A DNA stretch of 13,122 nt from Planococcaceae bacterium UBA3378 (GCA_002359075.1 DEQA01000127.1:1-13122), one strand, 5' to 3'; numbered from the stretch's first letter, positions 1-6,485 are shown. Numbers and translations: made by a program. The notes: generated by a model from the letters alone, not told the origin.

Positions 1-1
1 T

Positions 2-33
2 ATCCCGCCGAATCGACTGCAGCGGGATTTTTT
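2..33 (+). terminator. Rho-independent terminator of an upstream gene outside the window
   Basis: A 7-bp stem (2-8, ATCCCGC, with 22-28, GCGGGAT) closes a 13-base loop and runs into a T tract at 28-33. It lies at the left edge, so it probably ends transcription of a plus-strand gene that stops before this window. It also separates that gene from the phosphotransferase that starts at 61. Confidence 0.7.
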
Positions 34-60
34 CGTTACATACTTGCAAAGGAGGATACA

Positions 61-945
61 ATGAACATTCCTGCAGAATTTAAAAAGAAAATGGCAGCCG
101 TCTTCGGAAAAGAGGGAGAGAAGTGGCTATCCTCTCTTCCTGCTCTGGTAGAGAGATATATAGAAAAATGGCAGCTTTATATGGAAGGTCCTGTAGATAA
201 CCTTTCATATAATTATGTGGTAAAGGTAAGAGATTATAACCTGCGTCCCCTCATTTTAAAATTCGGTCTTCCAGGGGCAGATGTTACACGTGAAATACAC
301 GCACTAGAAATATATAATGGTGAGCGATTTGCAAAACTAATAGCCTCTGATGAGACAGATGGTGTCCTATTGCTTGAGCGATTGGTCCCTGGCTGCATGC
401 TGTCTGAAGTAAAGGATGAAGAAACGGCTACTCTGCATTATGTAGAAGTATGGCAGGCAGTAAGAAAGCCAGCAAAGCCATCGTTCCCCTCTATCTATCA
501 GTTGTTTAATGGACTTGATGAATATACGAAAAGATATCCGAAAGAAGAAGGTCCCATTTCAGGCGAGCTTATAGCCGAGGCACACCACTATGTAACAGAC
601 ATTCAAGCAACATCACAAGGAGATGAACTGCTGCACGGAGACCTTCATCATTACAATATTTTATATGATCAAAAACGCGGATGGTGTGCGATTGACCCGA
701 AAGGCATAGTAGGGGATATGTATTTTGATTTTGTTCCGTTTCTTTTTAATGAGCTATGCAGCCAAATTATTTTAAAACAACGTGTAGAACGTATCTGTAG
801 TCTGCTCGATGTAAATAAAACGAGACTGCTTAAAGCATCCATAGCGCTCCTTACACTTCAAACATGCTGGGCGATAGAAGATGAAGGGAACTGGAGAGAG
901 ATGCTAACTACTATTTATTGGTTCAAAGAGCTTTTAAACAAATAA
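61..945 (+). CDS. Aminoglycoside/hydroxyurea-type small-molecule phosphotransferase (APH-like kinase)
   Basis: The 294-residue protein has the APH/choline-kinase fold signature. A catalytic-loop HGDLHHYNI lies at residues 192-200 (D194 the likely base, N199 metal-binding), followed by IDPKG at 211-215 (D212 replacing the DFG aspartate). An N-lobe lysine in LILKFG (K67) and an acidic helix around E78-E83 are the likely ATP-anchoring residues. The IDPKG form resembles the aminoglycoside 6-phosphotransferase/hydroxyurea kinase family (inference from memory). Such proteins phosphorylate small hydroxylated compounds with ATP in the cytoplasm; the natural substrate here is unknown, and resistance should not be assumed. 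The start is supported by AAAGGAGG at 48-55, five bases before ATG. The gene is monocistronic between two terminators and convergent with pgeF. The length is normal for the family and no catalytic residue appears to be missing. Confidence 0.85.
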   Translation: MNIPAEFKKKMAAVFGKEGEKWLSSLPALVERYIEKWQLYMEGPVDNLSYNYVVKVRDYNLRPLILKFGLPGADVTREIHALEIYNGERFAKLIASDETDGVLLLERLVPGCMLSEVKDEETATLHYVEVWQAVRKPAKPSFPSIYQLFNGLDEYTKRYPKEEGPISGELIAEAHHYVTDIQATSQGDELLHGDLHHYNILYDQKRGWCAIDPKGIVGDMYFDFVPFLFNELCSQIILKQRVERICSLLDVNKTRLLKASIALLTLQTCWAIEDEGNWREMLTTIYWFKELLNK

Positions 946-966
946 AACACCGGGGTGGTGTTTTAT
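942..966. terminator. Bidirectional terminator hairpin shared by two convergent genes
   Basis: A perfect 10-bp stem (942-951, ATAAAACACC, with 957-966, GGTGTTTTAT) closes a five-base GGGGT loop. The stem contains A/T runs on both strands, so it can act in both directions. Most of the phosphotransferase stop codon (943-945) lies in the left arm and the pgeF stop codon (963-965) in the right arm, so the two genes share one terminator with only 17 bases between them. Confidence 0.75.
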
Positions 967-1721
967 CGTTCGTTCTTCATAATAAAGCTCATATGACGCC
1001 CGCAGCTTCTATGTTCGCGGTAAGAAAATCCGCTGGTATTTAAATAAGTACATGTCGGATCAATTGTAATATGTGTGGAAGGAATACCCGCAAGTTCACA
1101 CTGCTTCTTGACGGTTTTTTGATTATCAATATGATATTTATTTGTTTCTTTCTTATAATACATAAATTCATCCGCATAGCCTAAAGCTTTAAACTTCTTA
1201 TATACATCCCCGTCCACCTCAAACTTTTCCTGGCTTAAGGCAGGGCCAATATAAATATGAAATGAAGAAGGATCATTTTTCTCTTCTATAATTAACTGAT
1301 GTAGCAGCTTTCGTGTTATTTCCTTTACTGTTCCCTGCCAACCGGAATGGATAGCGGCAATGACACCGCTCTTGTCATTATATAAAAGAACAGGTACACA
1401 ATCGGCGGAAAATGAAGTAAGAACAATTCCGCTTTCATACGTATAAAGTGCATCTGTATCTGCGATGGCGTCCTGCATCGTAAAGGCGCCTTTTCCCTTA
1501 TCTGCTTTTGTTACCTTATAAAAGTTAGCGCTATGTGTTTGCATTGCACATACAAAATCATCCGGATTGCAGCCGAGCTCTCTCGCTAATCTTTCACGGT
1601 TGCGAAGGACGGCTTCGGGGTTTTCGCAAACATGAAGGGCCATATTATTTCCTTCCGATGCACCCTCCTCTTTCATTGTTGTTCCCGCAATGTATGGTCC
1701 ATTCTTTGTATAATATTTCAT
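963..1721 (-). CDS. pgeF: Peptidoglycan editing factor PgeF (YfiH/YlmD, multicopper-oxidase-like DUF152 family)
   Basis: The 252-residue cytosolic protein has the metal-site motifs of the YfiH/PgeF family: QTHS with H63, SADCVPVLL with C108, and HSGWQGT with H125, in the expected order. In characterised members this His-Cys-His site supports removal of wrongly incorporated amino acids (for example L-Ser in place of L-Ala) from UDP-MurNAc-peptide precursors. Older annotations call the family polyphenol oxidase/laccase or purine nucleoside phosphorylase. Length is normal for the family. The ATG start has a GGAGG six bases upstream on the minus strand. In many Bacillales a family member (ylmD) sits in the division/ylm cluster; here the gene stands alone, so this could be a second paralogue. 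That cannot be judged from one window. Confidence 0.88.
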   Translation of the reverse strand: MKYYTKNGPYIAGTTMKEEGASEGNNMALHVCENPEAVLRNRERLARELGCNPDDFVCAMQTHSANFYKVTKADKGKGAFTMQDAIADTDALYTYESGIVLTSFSADCVPVLLYNDKSGVIAAIHSGWQGTVKEITRKLLHQLIIEEKNDPSSFHIYIGPALSQEKFEVDGDVYKKFKALGYADEFMYYKKETNKYHIDNQKTVKKQCELAGIPSTHITIDPTCTYLNTSGFSYREHRSCGRHMSFIMKNER

Positions 1722-2073
1722 TGTTGCCTCCGATCATCATTTCTCTTTTAACAAATCTATACTTCTATCTCAGTATGACATATGAACGCAAGAATAATCT
1801 ATTGTATTCCGTATCTCCCTGTCATAACAGTACGTTCATCTCTTTATTTTTAAAGAAAATACAGGGAAATGAAAACAAAAACCATGAAATTTATTCCTTT
1901 TCTTTTTGATGTTACAAAAATATTTCATCATAAAACCATTTATTTTAGGATAGGTCCTTTCTAATATGACAAATGTAATGGTTTTGTAATGAACCTACCA
2001 AATTTTCAATAGTGATTTAGTCTTGTATGTTCAGGTATGATGTGGTCAGACAAAAAGGAAAGGATGATAATAC
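1722..2073. other. 352-base divergent intergenic region between pgeF and the LysM-CAP gene
   Basis: The spacer is AT-rich. It must hold the minus-strand pgeF promoter and the plus-strand promoter of the LysM-CAP gene. The best plus-strand -10 candidate is TATGAT at 2036-2041, 32 bases before the start codon, but no good -35 sits at 16-18 bases. For pgeF, TATAGA on the minus strand near 1757-1762 is a possible -10, again with a poor -35. Reading frames that cross this stretch are short, lack a ribosome binding site and resemble no family. A separate inverted repeat is listed at 1932-1985. No riboswitch or RNA gene was recognised. Confidence 0.5.
1932..1985. repeat. Inverted repeat upstream of the LysM-CAP gene
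   Basis: AAAACCATT at 1932-1940 and AATGGTTTT at 1977-1985 form a perfect 9-bp inverted repeat around a 36-base spacer. The spacer contains a smaller AGGA-TAGG-TCCT dyad. It lies about 90-140 bases before the LysM-CAP start codon, upstream of the likely promoter. It could be an operator for an unknown regulator, or chance in AT-rich DNA. Confidence 0.35.
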
Positions 2074-2676
2074 ATGTTTAAAAAAGCAGCTATCGCAGCA
2101 GCTCTTACATTATCAATCGCATTACCGATTACCGCTTCAGCGGCAACTTCAACTTATACAGTAGTGAAGGGCGATACACTTTGGAAAATCGCTTCAAAAA
2201 ATCAAATAGGTCTTTCAGAGTTAATTGCTTTAAATCCAAGTCTAGAAAATCCGGATTTGATTTACCCAGGACAAAAGATTATTATTGCTGAAAACGAACA
2301 GCAAACTGTAGAAGAGGAAGTTGTTCGTCTTGTAAATGTAGAACGCGCAAAACAAGGCTTGTCTCCACTTACAATTGATTGGGAGCTTTCTCGTGTAGCA
2401 AAATACAAATCACAAGATATGCATGATAAAAATTACTTTAGCCACACAAGCCCGACTTACGGCTCACCATTTGATATGATGAAAAAATTCGGTATCTCCT
2501 ATACAGCAGCAGGTGAGAATATTGCGAAAGGACAAAAAACAGCGGCAGAAGTTGTAAAAGCTTGGATGAATAGTGAAGGTCATCGTGCCAATATTATGAG
2601 CACGAAATATACACATATTGGTGTTGGCTATGTTGCAGACGGTAACTATTGGACACAAATGTTCATTAAAAAATAA
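2074..2676 (+). CDS. Secreted LysM-CAP domain protein (YkwD/SCP-like)
   Basis: The 200-residue protein begins with a Sec signal peptide (MFKK, hydrophobic core 5-20, cleavage after ASA near residue 23). Next comes one LysM peptidoglycan/chitin-binding domain (about 26-71, YTVVKGDTLWKIA to YPGQKIII), then a CAP/SCP domain (about 83-198). The CAP pocket residues are visible: H124 in YFSHTSP, E148 in GENI, and E168 and H170 in SEGHRANIM. It would be exported and held to the cell wall through LysM. CAP proteins are widespread in Bacillales, some associated with spores, but their biochemical activity is largely unresolved. The start has AAAGGA/AAGGA repeats 8-16 bases upstream. The gene is monocistronic and ends in a strong terminator. 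The architecture is intact and of usual length. Confidence 0.9.
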   Translation: MFKKAAIAAALTLSIALPITASAATSTYTVVKGDTLWKIASKNQIGLSELIALNPSLENPDLIYPGQKIIIAENEQQTVEEEVVRLVNVERAKQGLSPLTIDWELSRVAKYKSQDMHDKNYFSHTSPTYGSPFDMMKKFGISYTAAGENIAKGQKTAAEVVKAWMNSEGHRANIMSTKYTHIGVGYVADGNYWTQMFIKK

Positions 2677-2715
2677 ATCTTTTTCAGTTATTTAAACTCC
2701 CCCCCAAGAGTATAG

Positions 2716-2752
2716 AAAACCCTCGCATGTTCAAAGCATGCGAGGGTTTTTT
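2716..2752. terminator. Strong bidirectional terminator between convergent genes
   Basis: A perfect 14-bp stem (2716-2729 with 2737-2750) closes a seven-base loop. It ends in T2747-2752 on the plus strand and has a matching A run at 2716-2719, which gives a T run on the minus strand. It serves the LysM-CAP gene (ends 2676) and the CofE-like gene (ends 2780), which converge here. Confidence 0.9.
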
Positions 2753-2779
2753 AGGCAGAGGAAAGAAGATCCTTTGCGA

Positions 2780-3970
2780 TTAATGTGTATAGTTATCGAA
2801 GTATCCTTGGATGTAAATCATTGGTGTTCCTTTATCCCCTGAACCTGAAGTAAGGTCAGATAAAGAACCGATTAAATCAGTCAGCTGGCGGGGAGTTGTC
2901 CCTTGTGCTTCCATTGCACCGACTAGATCTTCGTTTTTATTTTTAATGTGTTCGGAAATGGCTTTCTTTAATTCTTCCCCGCGTAAATGAGAGAAATTAT
3001 TGTCTGCTAAATATTTAAGCTTCACTTCATTTGGCGTGCCACCAAGACCTGCTGTAAATGCCGGGGAAACGACCGGATCAGCAAGCTCCCAAATCTTTCC
3101 GACCGGATCTTTAAATGCCCCGTCGCCATAAATCATTACTTCAATATTTTTTCCGGTTGCTGCCTTTAATTTTTCAGCGATCCCGTCTACGATTGGCTGG
3201 CAAGTATGAGGGAAGAGCTTAATCGTTTCCTCTGTTGCTTTGTTGGAACCAAGCAGGCCGTATTCAGCATTGAAGCCTGAACCGTCGATTGAATGAGATA
3301 AAATATTGTCCAGGCTATACACCGTTGTAGCACCTGCGGCAGTGACAAGGCGCTTTGTCCGGAAGCGTGAATGGATGTCACAAGCAAGTACGGACTTTGT
3401 ATAATCGACAATCACTTTAGGGTTGTTGGAAAAAATCACTTCTACTTCAGTACCTTCAGCAGCGATCAATTCCTTATAGTATTCAATATAGTCTACCCCT
3501 GTAAAAGTATGCTTTTTATAGCCGAAATGTGCTCGGAACTCAGCTTCTGTTAAGGTGTCAGTCCATGGGTTGACTCCTTTTACATCAAGCTCATCAATAT
3601 CGACAAGATGGTTGCCAACTTCATCGGATGGATAACTTAGCATTAAGACAATTTTCTTTGTCCCACGTGCAATTCCGCGCAATACATTGGCAAAACGGTT
3701 ACGTGATAAAATCGGGAAAATGACTCCTACTGTATCCTCGCCGAATTTTGATTTTACATCTGCAGCAATATGATCAAGAGAAGCGTAATTTCCTTGCGCC
3801 CGGGCTACAACTGATTCTGTAACCGTTATAATATCCCGGTCTTGAATTTCGTAGCCCTCTACATTAGCAGCGTTTAAAACAGTGTCTACTACAATTTGTT
3901 CAATGTCATCACCTTCATTGATGATTGGTCCACGAAGACCTCGTACGACTGTGCCGACTACCCGTTCCAC
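2780..3970 (-). CDS. CofE-like protein (coenzyme F420-0:L-glutamate ligase family), large Bacillota form
   Basis: The 396-residue cytosolic protein resembles CofE in pieces: GPIINEGDDI at 14-23 (family GLPLIKEGDD-like), RDIITVTESVVARAQG at 45-60 (family GDVLVVCSTVISKAEG-like), and YGDGAFKDPVGKIW at 281-294, which probably corresponds to the metal-binding D-x-x-G-R-x-F/R-x-G-x-V-G segment. True archaeal CofE proteins are near 250 residues; this one has about 150 extra, mostly between the second and third segments. CofE adds glutamate to F420-0 using GTP, but F420 synthesis is not generally expected in Bacillales and no cofC/cofD/cofGH or F420-dependent enzyme is next to it, so the real substrate is unknown. 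The start is GTG with AGGAG about 9 bases upstream; no better in-frame ATG is apparent. It is divergent from a LysR gene that probably controls it. Confidence 0.75.
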   Translation of the reverse strand: MERVVGTVVRGLRGPIINEGDDIEQIVVDTVLNAANVEGYEIQDRDIITVTESVVARAQGNYASLDHIAADVKSKFGEDTVGVIFPILSRNRFANVLRGIARGTKKIVLMLSYPSDEVGNHLVDIDELDVKGVNPWTDTLTEAEFRAHFGYKKHTFTGVDYIEYYKELIAAEGTEVEVIFSNNPKVIVDYTKSVLACDIHSRFRTKRLVTAAGATTVYSLDNILSHSIDGSGFNAEYGLLGSNKATEETIKLFPHTCQPIVDGIAEKLKAATGKNIEVMIYGDGAFKDPVGKIWELADPVVSPAFTAGLGGTPNEVKLKYLADNNFSHLRGEELKKAISEHIKNKNEDLVGAMEAQGTTPRQLTDLIGSLSDLTSGSGDKGTPMIYIQGYFDNYTH

Positions 3971-4005
3971 TAAAATCTCTCCTACTCTATATAAAAAGTT
4001 GATTT

Positions 4006-4058
4006 ATTTTACTTCATACAAGTTTTACTATAACTTCTTTACATGGTATAAGTAAAAT
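4006..4058. promoter_or_regulatory. Face-to-face divergent promoters within inverted repeats (putative LysR operator)
   Basis: A plus-strand promoter for the LysR gene can be read as TTTACT (4024-4029), 17 bases, TATAAG (4047-4052). A minus-strand promoter for the CofE-like gene can be read as TTTACT (complement of 4051-4056), 18 bases, TATAGT (complement of 4027-4032). The two nearly coincide. Around them, ATTTTACTT (4006-4014) and AAGTAAAAT (4050-4058) form a perfect 9-bp inverted repeat, and ACTT-CATAC-AAGT (4011-4023) is a second short dyad. An alternative lysR promoter is TTTACA (4038-4043) with TATTTT (4062-4067). This arrangement fits LysR autorepression plus activation of the divergent gene, but that is inference. 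Confidence 0.5.
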
Positions 4059-4093
4059 TAATATTTTTAATATGCATTATAAGGAGTATTTAT

Positions 4094-4975
4094 ATGATAG
4101 GAAAACTTGATCTATATCGTATATTCCAGATTGTCTGTAAAAGCAAAAGCTTTTCCAAGGCAGCCCAAGCCCTTTACATGACCCAGCCTGCCATCAGTCA
4201 AGCGATCGCACAATTAGAGAAGGAGCTCGGGACTCATCTCTTTTACCGTACGCCTAAAGGAGTAACGCTGACAACTGAGGGGCAGCTTTTATACGATTAT
4301 GTGAAATCAGCAATCGGGATACTTGAGGCCGGGGAAGGAAAGATACTGGAATTTCAAAATCTGACGACCGGCCAGCTGCGCATAGGAGTCGGGGATACTA
4401 TTTCCCGCTATTATCTTTTGCCGGCTCTTGAAGCATTCTCTAAAAAGTACCCGGGAATTAAATTGAAAATCCTAAATGGGACGACAAGTGAAATCGTTTC
4501 CTATATTAAAGCTGGAGAAGCAGACCTTGGCATCTGTAATCTTCCTGTTCAGGATGATCAGCTGCATGTGAAGCCTTGCCGGGATATACAGGATATTTTC
4601 GTATGTGGAGAAAAATATAGAAATATGACAAGGCAACCGATTCATTTAGATTTCTTAGTGAAAATGCCGCTCATTTTTTTAGAGAGGAAGGCAAATTCAC
4701 GAAAGTATGTAGAAGATTATTTAAAAGATCAAGGGCTTATTATTTCCCCCGAATTTGAATTAGGCTCCCACGAGCTGCTGCTGGAGTTTGCGAAAATAAA
4801 TTTGGGCATTGCGTGTGTGATCAAGGAGTTTTCCCAGGACTACTTAGAAAGCGGCATTGTCCATGAAGTGAAATTACATCACCCTATACCGAAGCGCAGT
4901 ATTGGTATTTGCCATCTAAAATCCGTCCCGCTGTCCCGGGCAGCGGATAAGTTCATTCACCTACTCTATTCTTGA
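4094..4975 (+). CDS. LysR-family transcriptional regulator
   Basis: The 293-residue protein has an N-terminal winged helix-turn-helix (about 5-64, core SFSKAAQALYMTQPAISQAIAQ with the usual Q-P-A-I-S-Q recognition segment), a linker helix (65-88) and a periplasmic-binding-protein-like effector domain (about 91-292, beginning GQLRIGVGDTIS). Length is typical of the family. The start has AAGGAG at 4081-4086, seven bases before ATG. It is transcribed divergently from the CofE-like gene across 123 bases, the classic arrangement for a LysR protein and its target. The inducer is unknown; a product or substrate of the CofE-like enzyme is a reasonable guess. A terminator follows. Confidence 0.9.
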   Translation: MIGKLDLYRIFQIVCKSKSFSKAAQALYMTQPAISQAIAQLEKELGTHLFYRTPKGVTLTTEGQLLYDYVKSAIGILEAGEGKILEFQNLTTGQLRIGVGDTISRYYLLPALEAFSKKYPGIKLKILNGTTSEIVSYIKAGEADLGICNLPVQDDQLHVKPCRDIQDIFVCGEKYRNMTRQPIHLDFLVKMPLIFLERKANSRKYVEDYLKDQGLIISPEFELGSHELLLEFAKINLGIACVIKEFSQDYLESGIVHEVKLHHPIPKRSIGICHLKSVPLSRAADKFIHLLYS

Positions 4976-5036
4976 TAACCGGCTGATTGCCCTTTGCCAT
5001 CTGCCGTTTTAGAGAAAGATACCGCTTTAAAGGAGA

Positions 5037-5063
5037 TGTCCGGAAGCTTGCCGGGCATTTTTT
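5037..5063 (+). terminator. Rho-independent terminator after the LysR gene
   Basis: A 7-bp stem with one G-T wobble (5037-5043, TGTCCGG, with 5051-5057, CCGGGCA) and a seven-base loop is followed by T5058-5063. It lies 62 bases after the LysR stop codon and separates it from the methyltransferase unit. Confidence 0.75.
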
Positions 5064-5139
5064 GTTTTATATATGAGGGGAGGGAATTACTATAACTGAT
5101 AACTACTATACTTAACAAATAACAAACATCTTGTAAAGG

Positions 5140-5167
5140 TATAATAGAAAGGTGATAATCATTATCC
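5140..5167 (+). promoter_or_regulatory. Promoter -10 with overlapping Fur-type operator
   Basis: A consensus -10, TATAAT, lies at 5140-5145. Eight bases further, at 5153-5167, is TGATAATCATTATCC, which matches the Bacillus 7-1-7 Fur box TGATAATnATTATCA except at the last base. It is a poorer match to the PerR box (TTATAATnATTATAA). The box would cover the transcription start, a repressing position. The -35 is weak (no TTGACA-like hexamer at 16-18 bases). Known: Fur-Fe(II) represses from such boxes. Inferred: the downstream two-gene unit is induced on iron limitation. Confidence 0.65.
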
Positions 5168-5243
5168 GAGATGACCGTTTTGCGCTAATTTACAATGGCG
5201 GTTAGTAAACAGACACAACCGCTCGCATGGGAGGAGTAAATAT

Positions 5244-5846
5244 ATGGATGAACAATATTTTGAGAAGCTCTTAAATATTCATACAGCAGGCTACCAGCTT
5301 GGCTATCCTAAATCGATTCATTATCATCGTTATGAGCCTACGCCGTATGAGGCGCTAGAACAGCTATTTGAAACTTATCAGCTGCCAAAACAGGCAAAGG
5401 TAGTAGACTTTGGCTGCGGAAAAGGAAGAGTGCCGATTTATTTACATCACGCATTTCAAGTTCCGACGGTCGGTATTGAAATGGACTATAAGTATTTTCT
5501 GGAGGCAGTCCATAACCGGGAGAAGTATCTTCAGAAAGCAAGGCACCGGGTGATTCCTATTACCTTTCTCAACATGCTGGCACAGGATTATGAAGTGATG
5601 GGAAAAGACAATGTATTTTTCTTTTTCAATCCGTTTTCCATCCAGATTTTCCGTAAAGTGCTGATGAATATTCTTTGGTCGTTTGAGCAGCATCCGAGGG
5701 AAATACATCTTCTTTTATATTATCCGGCACCGGATTATATGATGTATCTCCAGTATGAAACTAGTTTTGAACTGGTAGAGGAAGTGCGGCTGCGCGGCTA
5801 TAAAAATGAAAATGAACGAATCTGTATCTTCAAGCTAAATGGGTAG
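5244..5846 (+). CDS. Class I SAM-dependent methyltransferase, uncharacterised
   Basis: The 200-residue protein has a Rossmann methyltransferase core. Motif I is VVDFGCGKGRV at 53-63 (SAM-binding glycine loop), the acidic end of strand 2 is GIEMD at 77-81, and a post-motif FFFFNPF lies at 125-131 where N6/N5 or protein methyltransferases carry an Asn-Pro. The N-terminal stretch, rich in His and Tyr (about 12-35), probably forms a lid or substrate site. No extra domain is present. The substrate is unknown: NPF is suggestive of an amino group acceptor but does not decide. The start is supported by GGGAGGAG at 5229-5236. It is the first gene of an apparent operon with a small membrane protein 11 bases downstream, behind a near-perfect Fur box, which suggests an iron-limitation-linked role. 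Confidence 0.8.
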   Translation: MDEQYFEKLLNIHTAGYQLGYPKSIHYHRYEPTPYEALEQLFETYQLPKQAKVVDFGCGKGRVPIYLHHAFQVPTVGIEMDYKYFLEAVHNREKYLQKARHRVIPITFLNMLAQDYEVMGKDNVFFFFNPFSIQIFRKVLMNILWSFEQHPREIHLLLYYPAPDYMMYLQYETSFELVEEVRLRGYKNENERICIFKLNG

Positions 5847-5857
5847 GAGGTTTTCAG

Positions 5858-6283
5858 ATGAAAAGGGCAGCATATACACTTTTTGCCGGAATAATGGCAG
5901 GAGCTATATTGGGGCTTCTGCTGAAGCTGGCACAGCAGATGACAGGATATGAAGTTTATACCTTACTGCTGAATATTGATTATATACCGGTGCTTGGCGC
6001 CCTGCACTTGCCGGAGTGGCAGGAATTTATCCTGCATCTTATTGTCGCAGTGATCCTAGCGTTTATAGTGATGGAAATAGCGATCCGGCGCCGAATGACT
6101 GGCGGGTCGCTTATTCGATTATGCATAAGCATAAATATTGGAATAGCAATTTGTTATTATCCTTTAACCAATTTAGCGGACCATACGCCACCTCTTACTT
6201 CTCTCCCCGCATTTTTCATTTGGATAGGGGCCCATTTTCTCTACGGTTTGCTGCTAGGTTTCCTCTTATCTAAAAAAATATAA
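5858..6283 (+). CDS. Small four-helix integral membrane protein, uncharacterised
   Basis: The 141-residue protein has four predicted membrane segments (about 5-26, 55-75, 84-103 and 117-138) joined by short loops, with an RRR cluster (77-79) after the second segment. The third loop carries NLADHTPP and the last helix the LYGLLLGFLLS pattern seen in several small YqhR/YagU-like membrane proteins. That resemblance is weak and gives no function. The ribosome binding site AGGAGG overlaps the stop codon of the preceding methyltransferase (TAG-GAGG), and the gap is 11 bases, so the two genes are probably co-transcribed and translationally coupled. No terminator is obvious after it. Confidence 0.7.
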   Translation: MKRAAYTLFAGIMAGAILGLLLKLAQQMTGYEVYTLLLNIDYIPVLGALHLPEWQEFILHLIVAVILAFIVMEIAIRRRMTGGSLIRLCISINIGIAICYYPLTNLADHTPPLTSLPAFFIWIGAHFLYGLLLGFLLSKKI

Positions 6284-6353
6284 TAGCAAAATATAAAAAC
6301 TGAAAAATCAGACTAGACGAAAGCAGTTGGATGTTTTACAATACTAAAGTCTT

Positions 6354-6368
6354 AATTGTTAGAAATAT
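6354..6368 (+). promoter_or_regulatory. Upstream CodY-like box (weak)
   Basis: AATTGTTAGAAATAT matches the CodY consensus AATTTTCWGAAAATT at 11 of 15 positions. It is nearly repeated 79 bases downstream at 6433-6447. Alone it would be too weak to call; as a direct repeat of the promoter-proximal site it may be an auxiliary CodY site for the liv operon. Confidence 0.35.
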
Positions 6369-6406
6369 TAGTATAGATAATTAATTTTGAATATTCATAT
6401 AAGTTA

Positions 6407-6435
6407 TTGTGAATAGTATTTTCTTCATGTATAAT
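6407..6435 (+). promoter_or_regulatory. Sigma-A promoter of the liv operon
   Basis: A -35 TTGTGA (6407-6412), an exact 17-base spacer and a consensus -10 TATAAT (6430-6435) place the transcription start near 6442, about 44 bases before the chosen livJ start. This is the best housekeeping promoter in the window. The leader is too short for a T-box or leucine attenuator, so regulation should act on initiation. Confidence 0.7.
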
Positions 6436-6447
6436 TATCAGAAATAT
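6433..6447 (+). promoter_or_regulatory. CodY-like operator overlapping the liv promoter
   Basis: AATTATCAGAAATAT matches the CodY consensus AATTTTCWGAAAATT at 12 of 15 positions and overlaps the -10 and the predicted start point. CodY, activated by branched-chain amino acids and GTP, represses many branched-chain amino acid transport genes in Bacillus and relatives. The location predicts repression when these amino acids are plentiful. Confidence 0.5.
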
Positions 6448-6485
6448 CTAATATTTGAATTTTATTTCATTGGGGGAAAATGGAT

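Noticed and set aside
1535..1909. Plus-strand open frame of 124 residues opposite the pgeF 5' end
   Set aside because: It overlaps pgeF in antisense, has no ribosome binding site, and its low-complexity product rich in Leu, Ser and Phe resembles no family. It is a by-product of the AT-rich spacer.
5064..5243. Small RNA or riboswitch in the gap before the methyltransferase
   Set aside because: Only a weak GCGGTT/AACCGC dyad (5198-5203, 5217-5222) with a 13-base loop and no T tract is present. The Fur-type operator explains the region better.
6284..6485. T-box or leucine leader before livJ
   Set aside because: The predicted start point leaves only about 44 bases of leader, too short for a T-box, and no leader peptide or terminator/antiterminator pair is visible.
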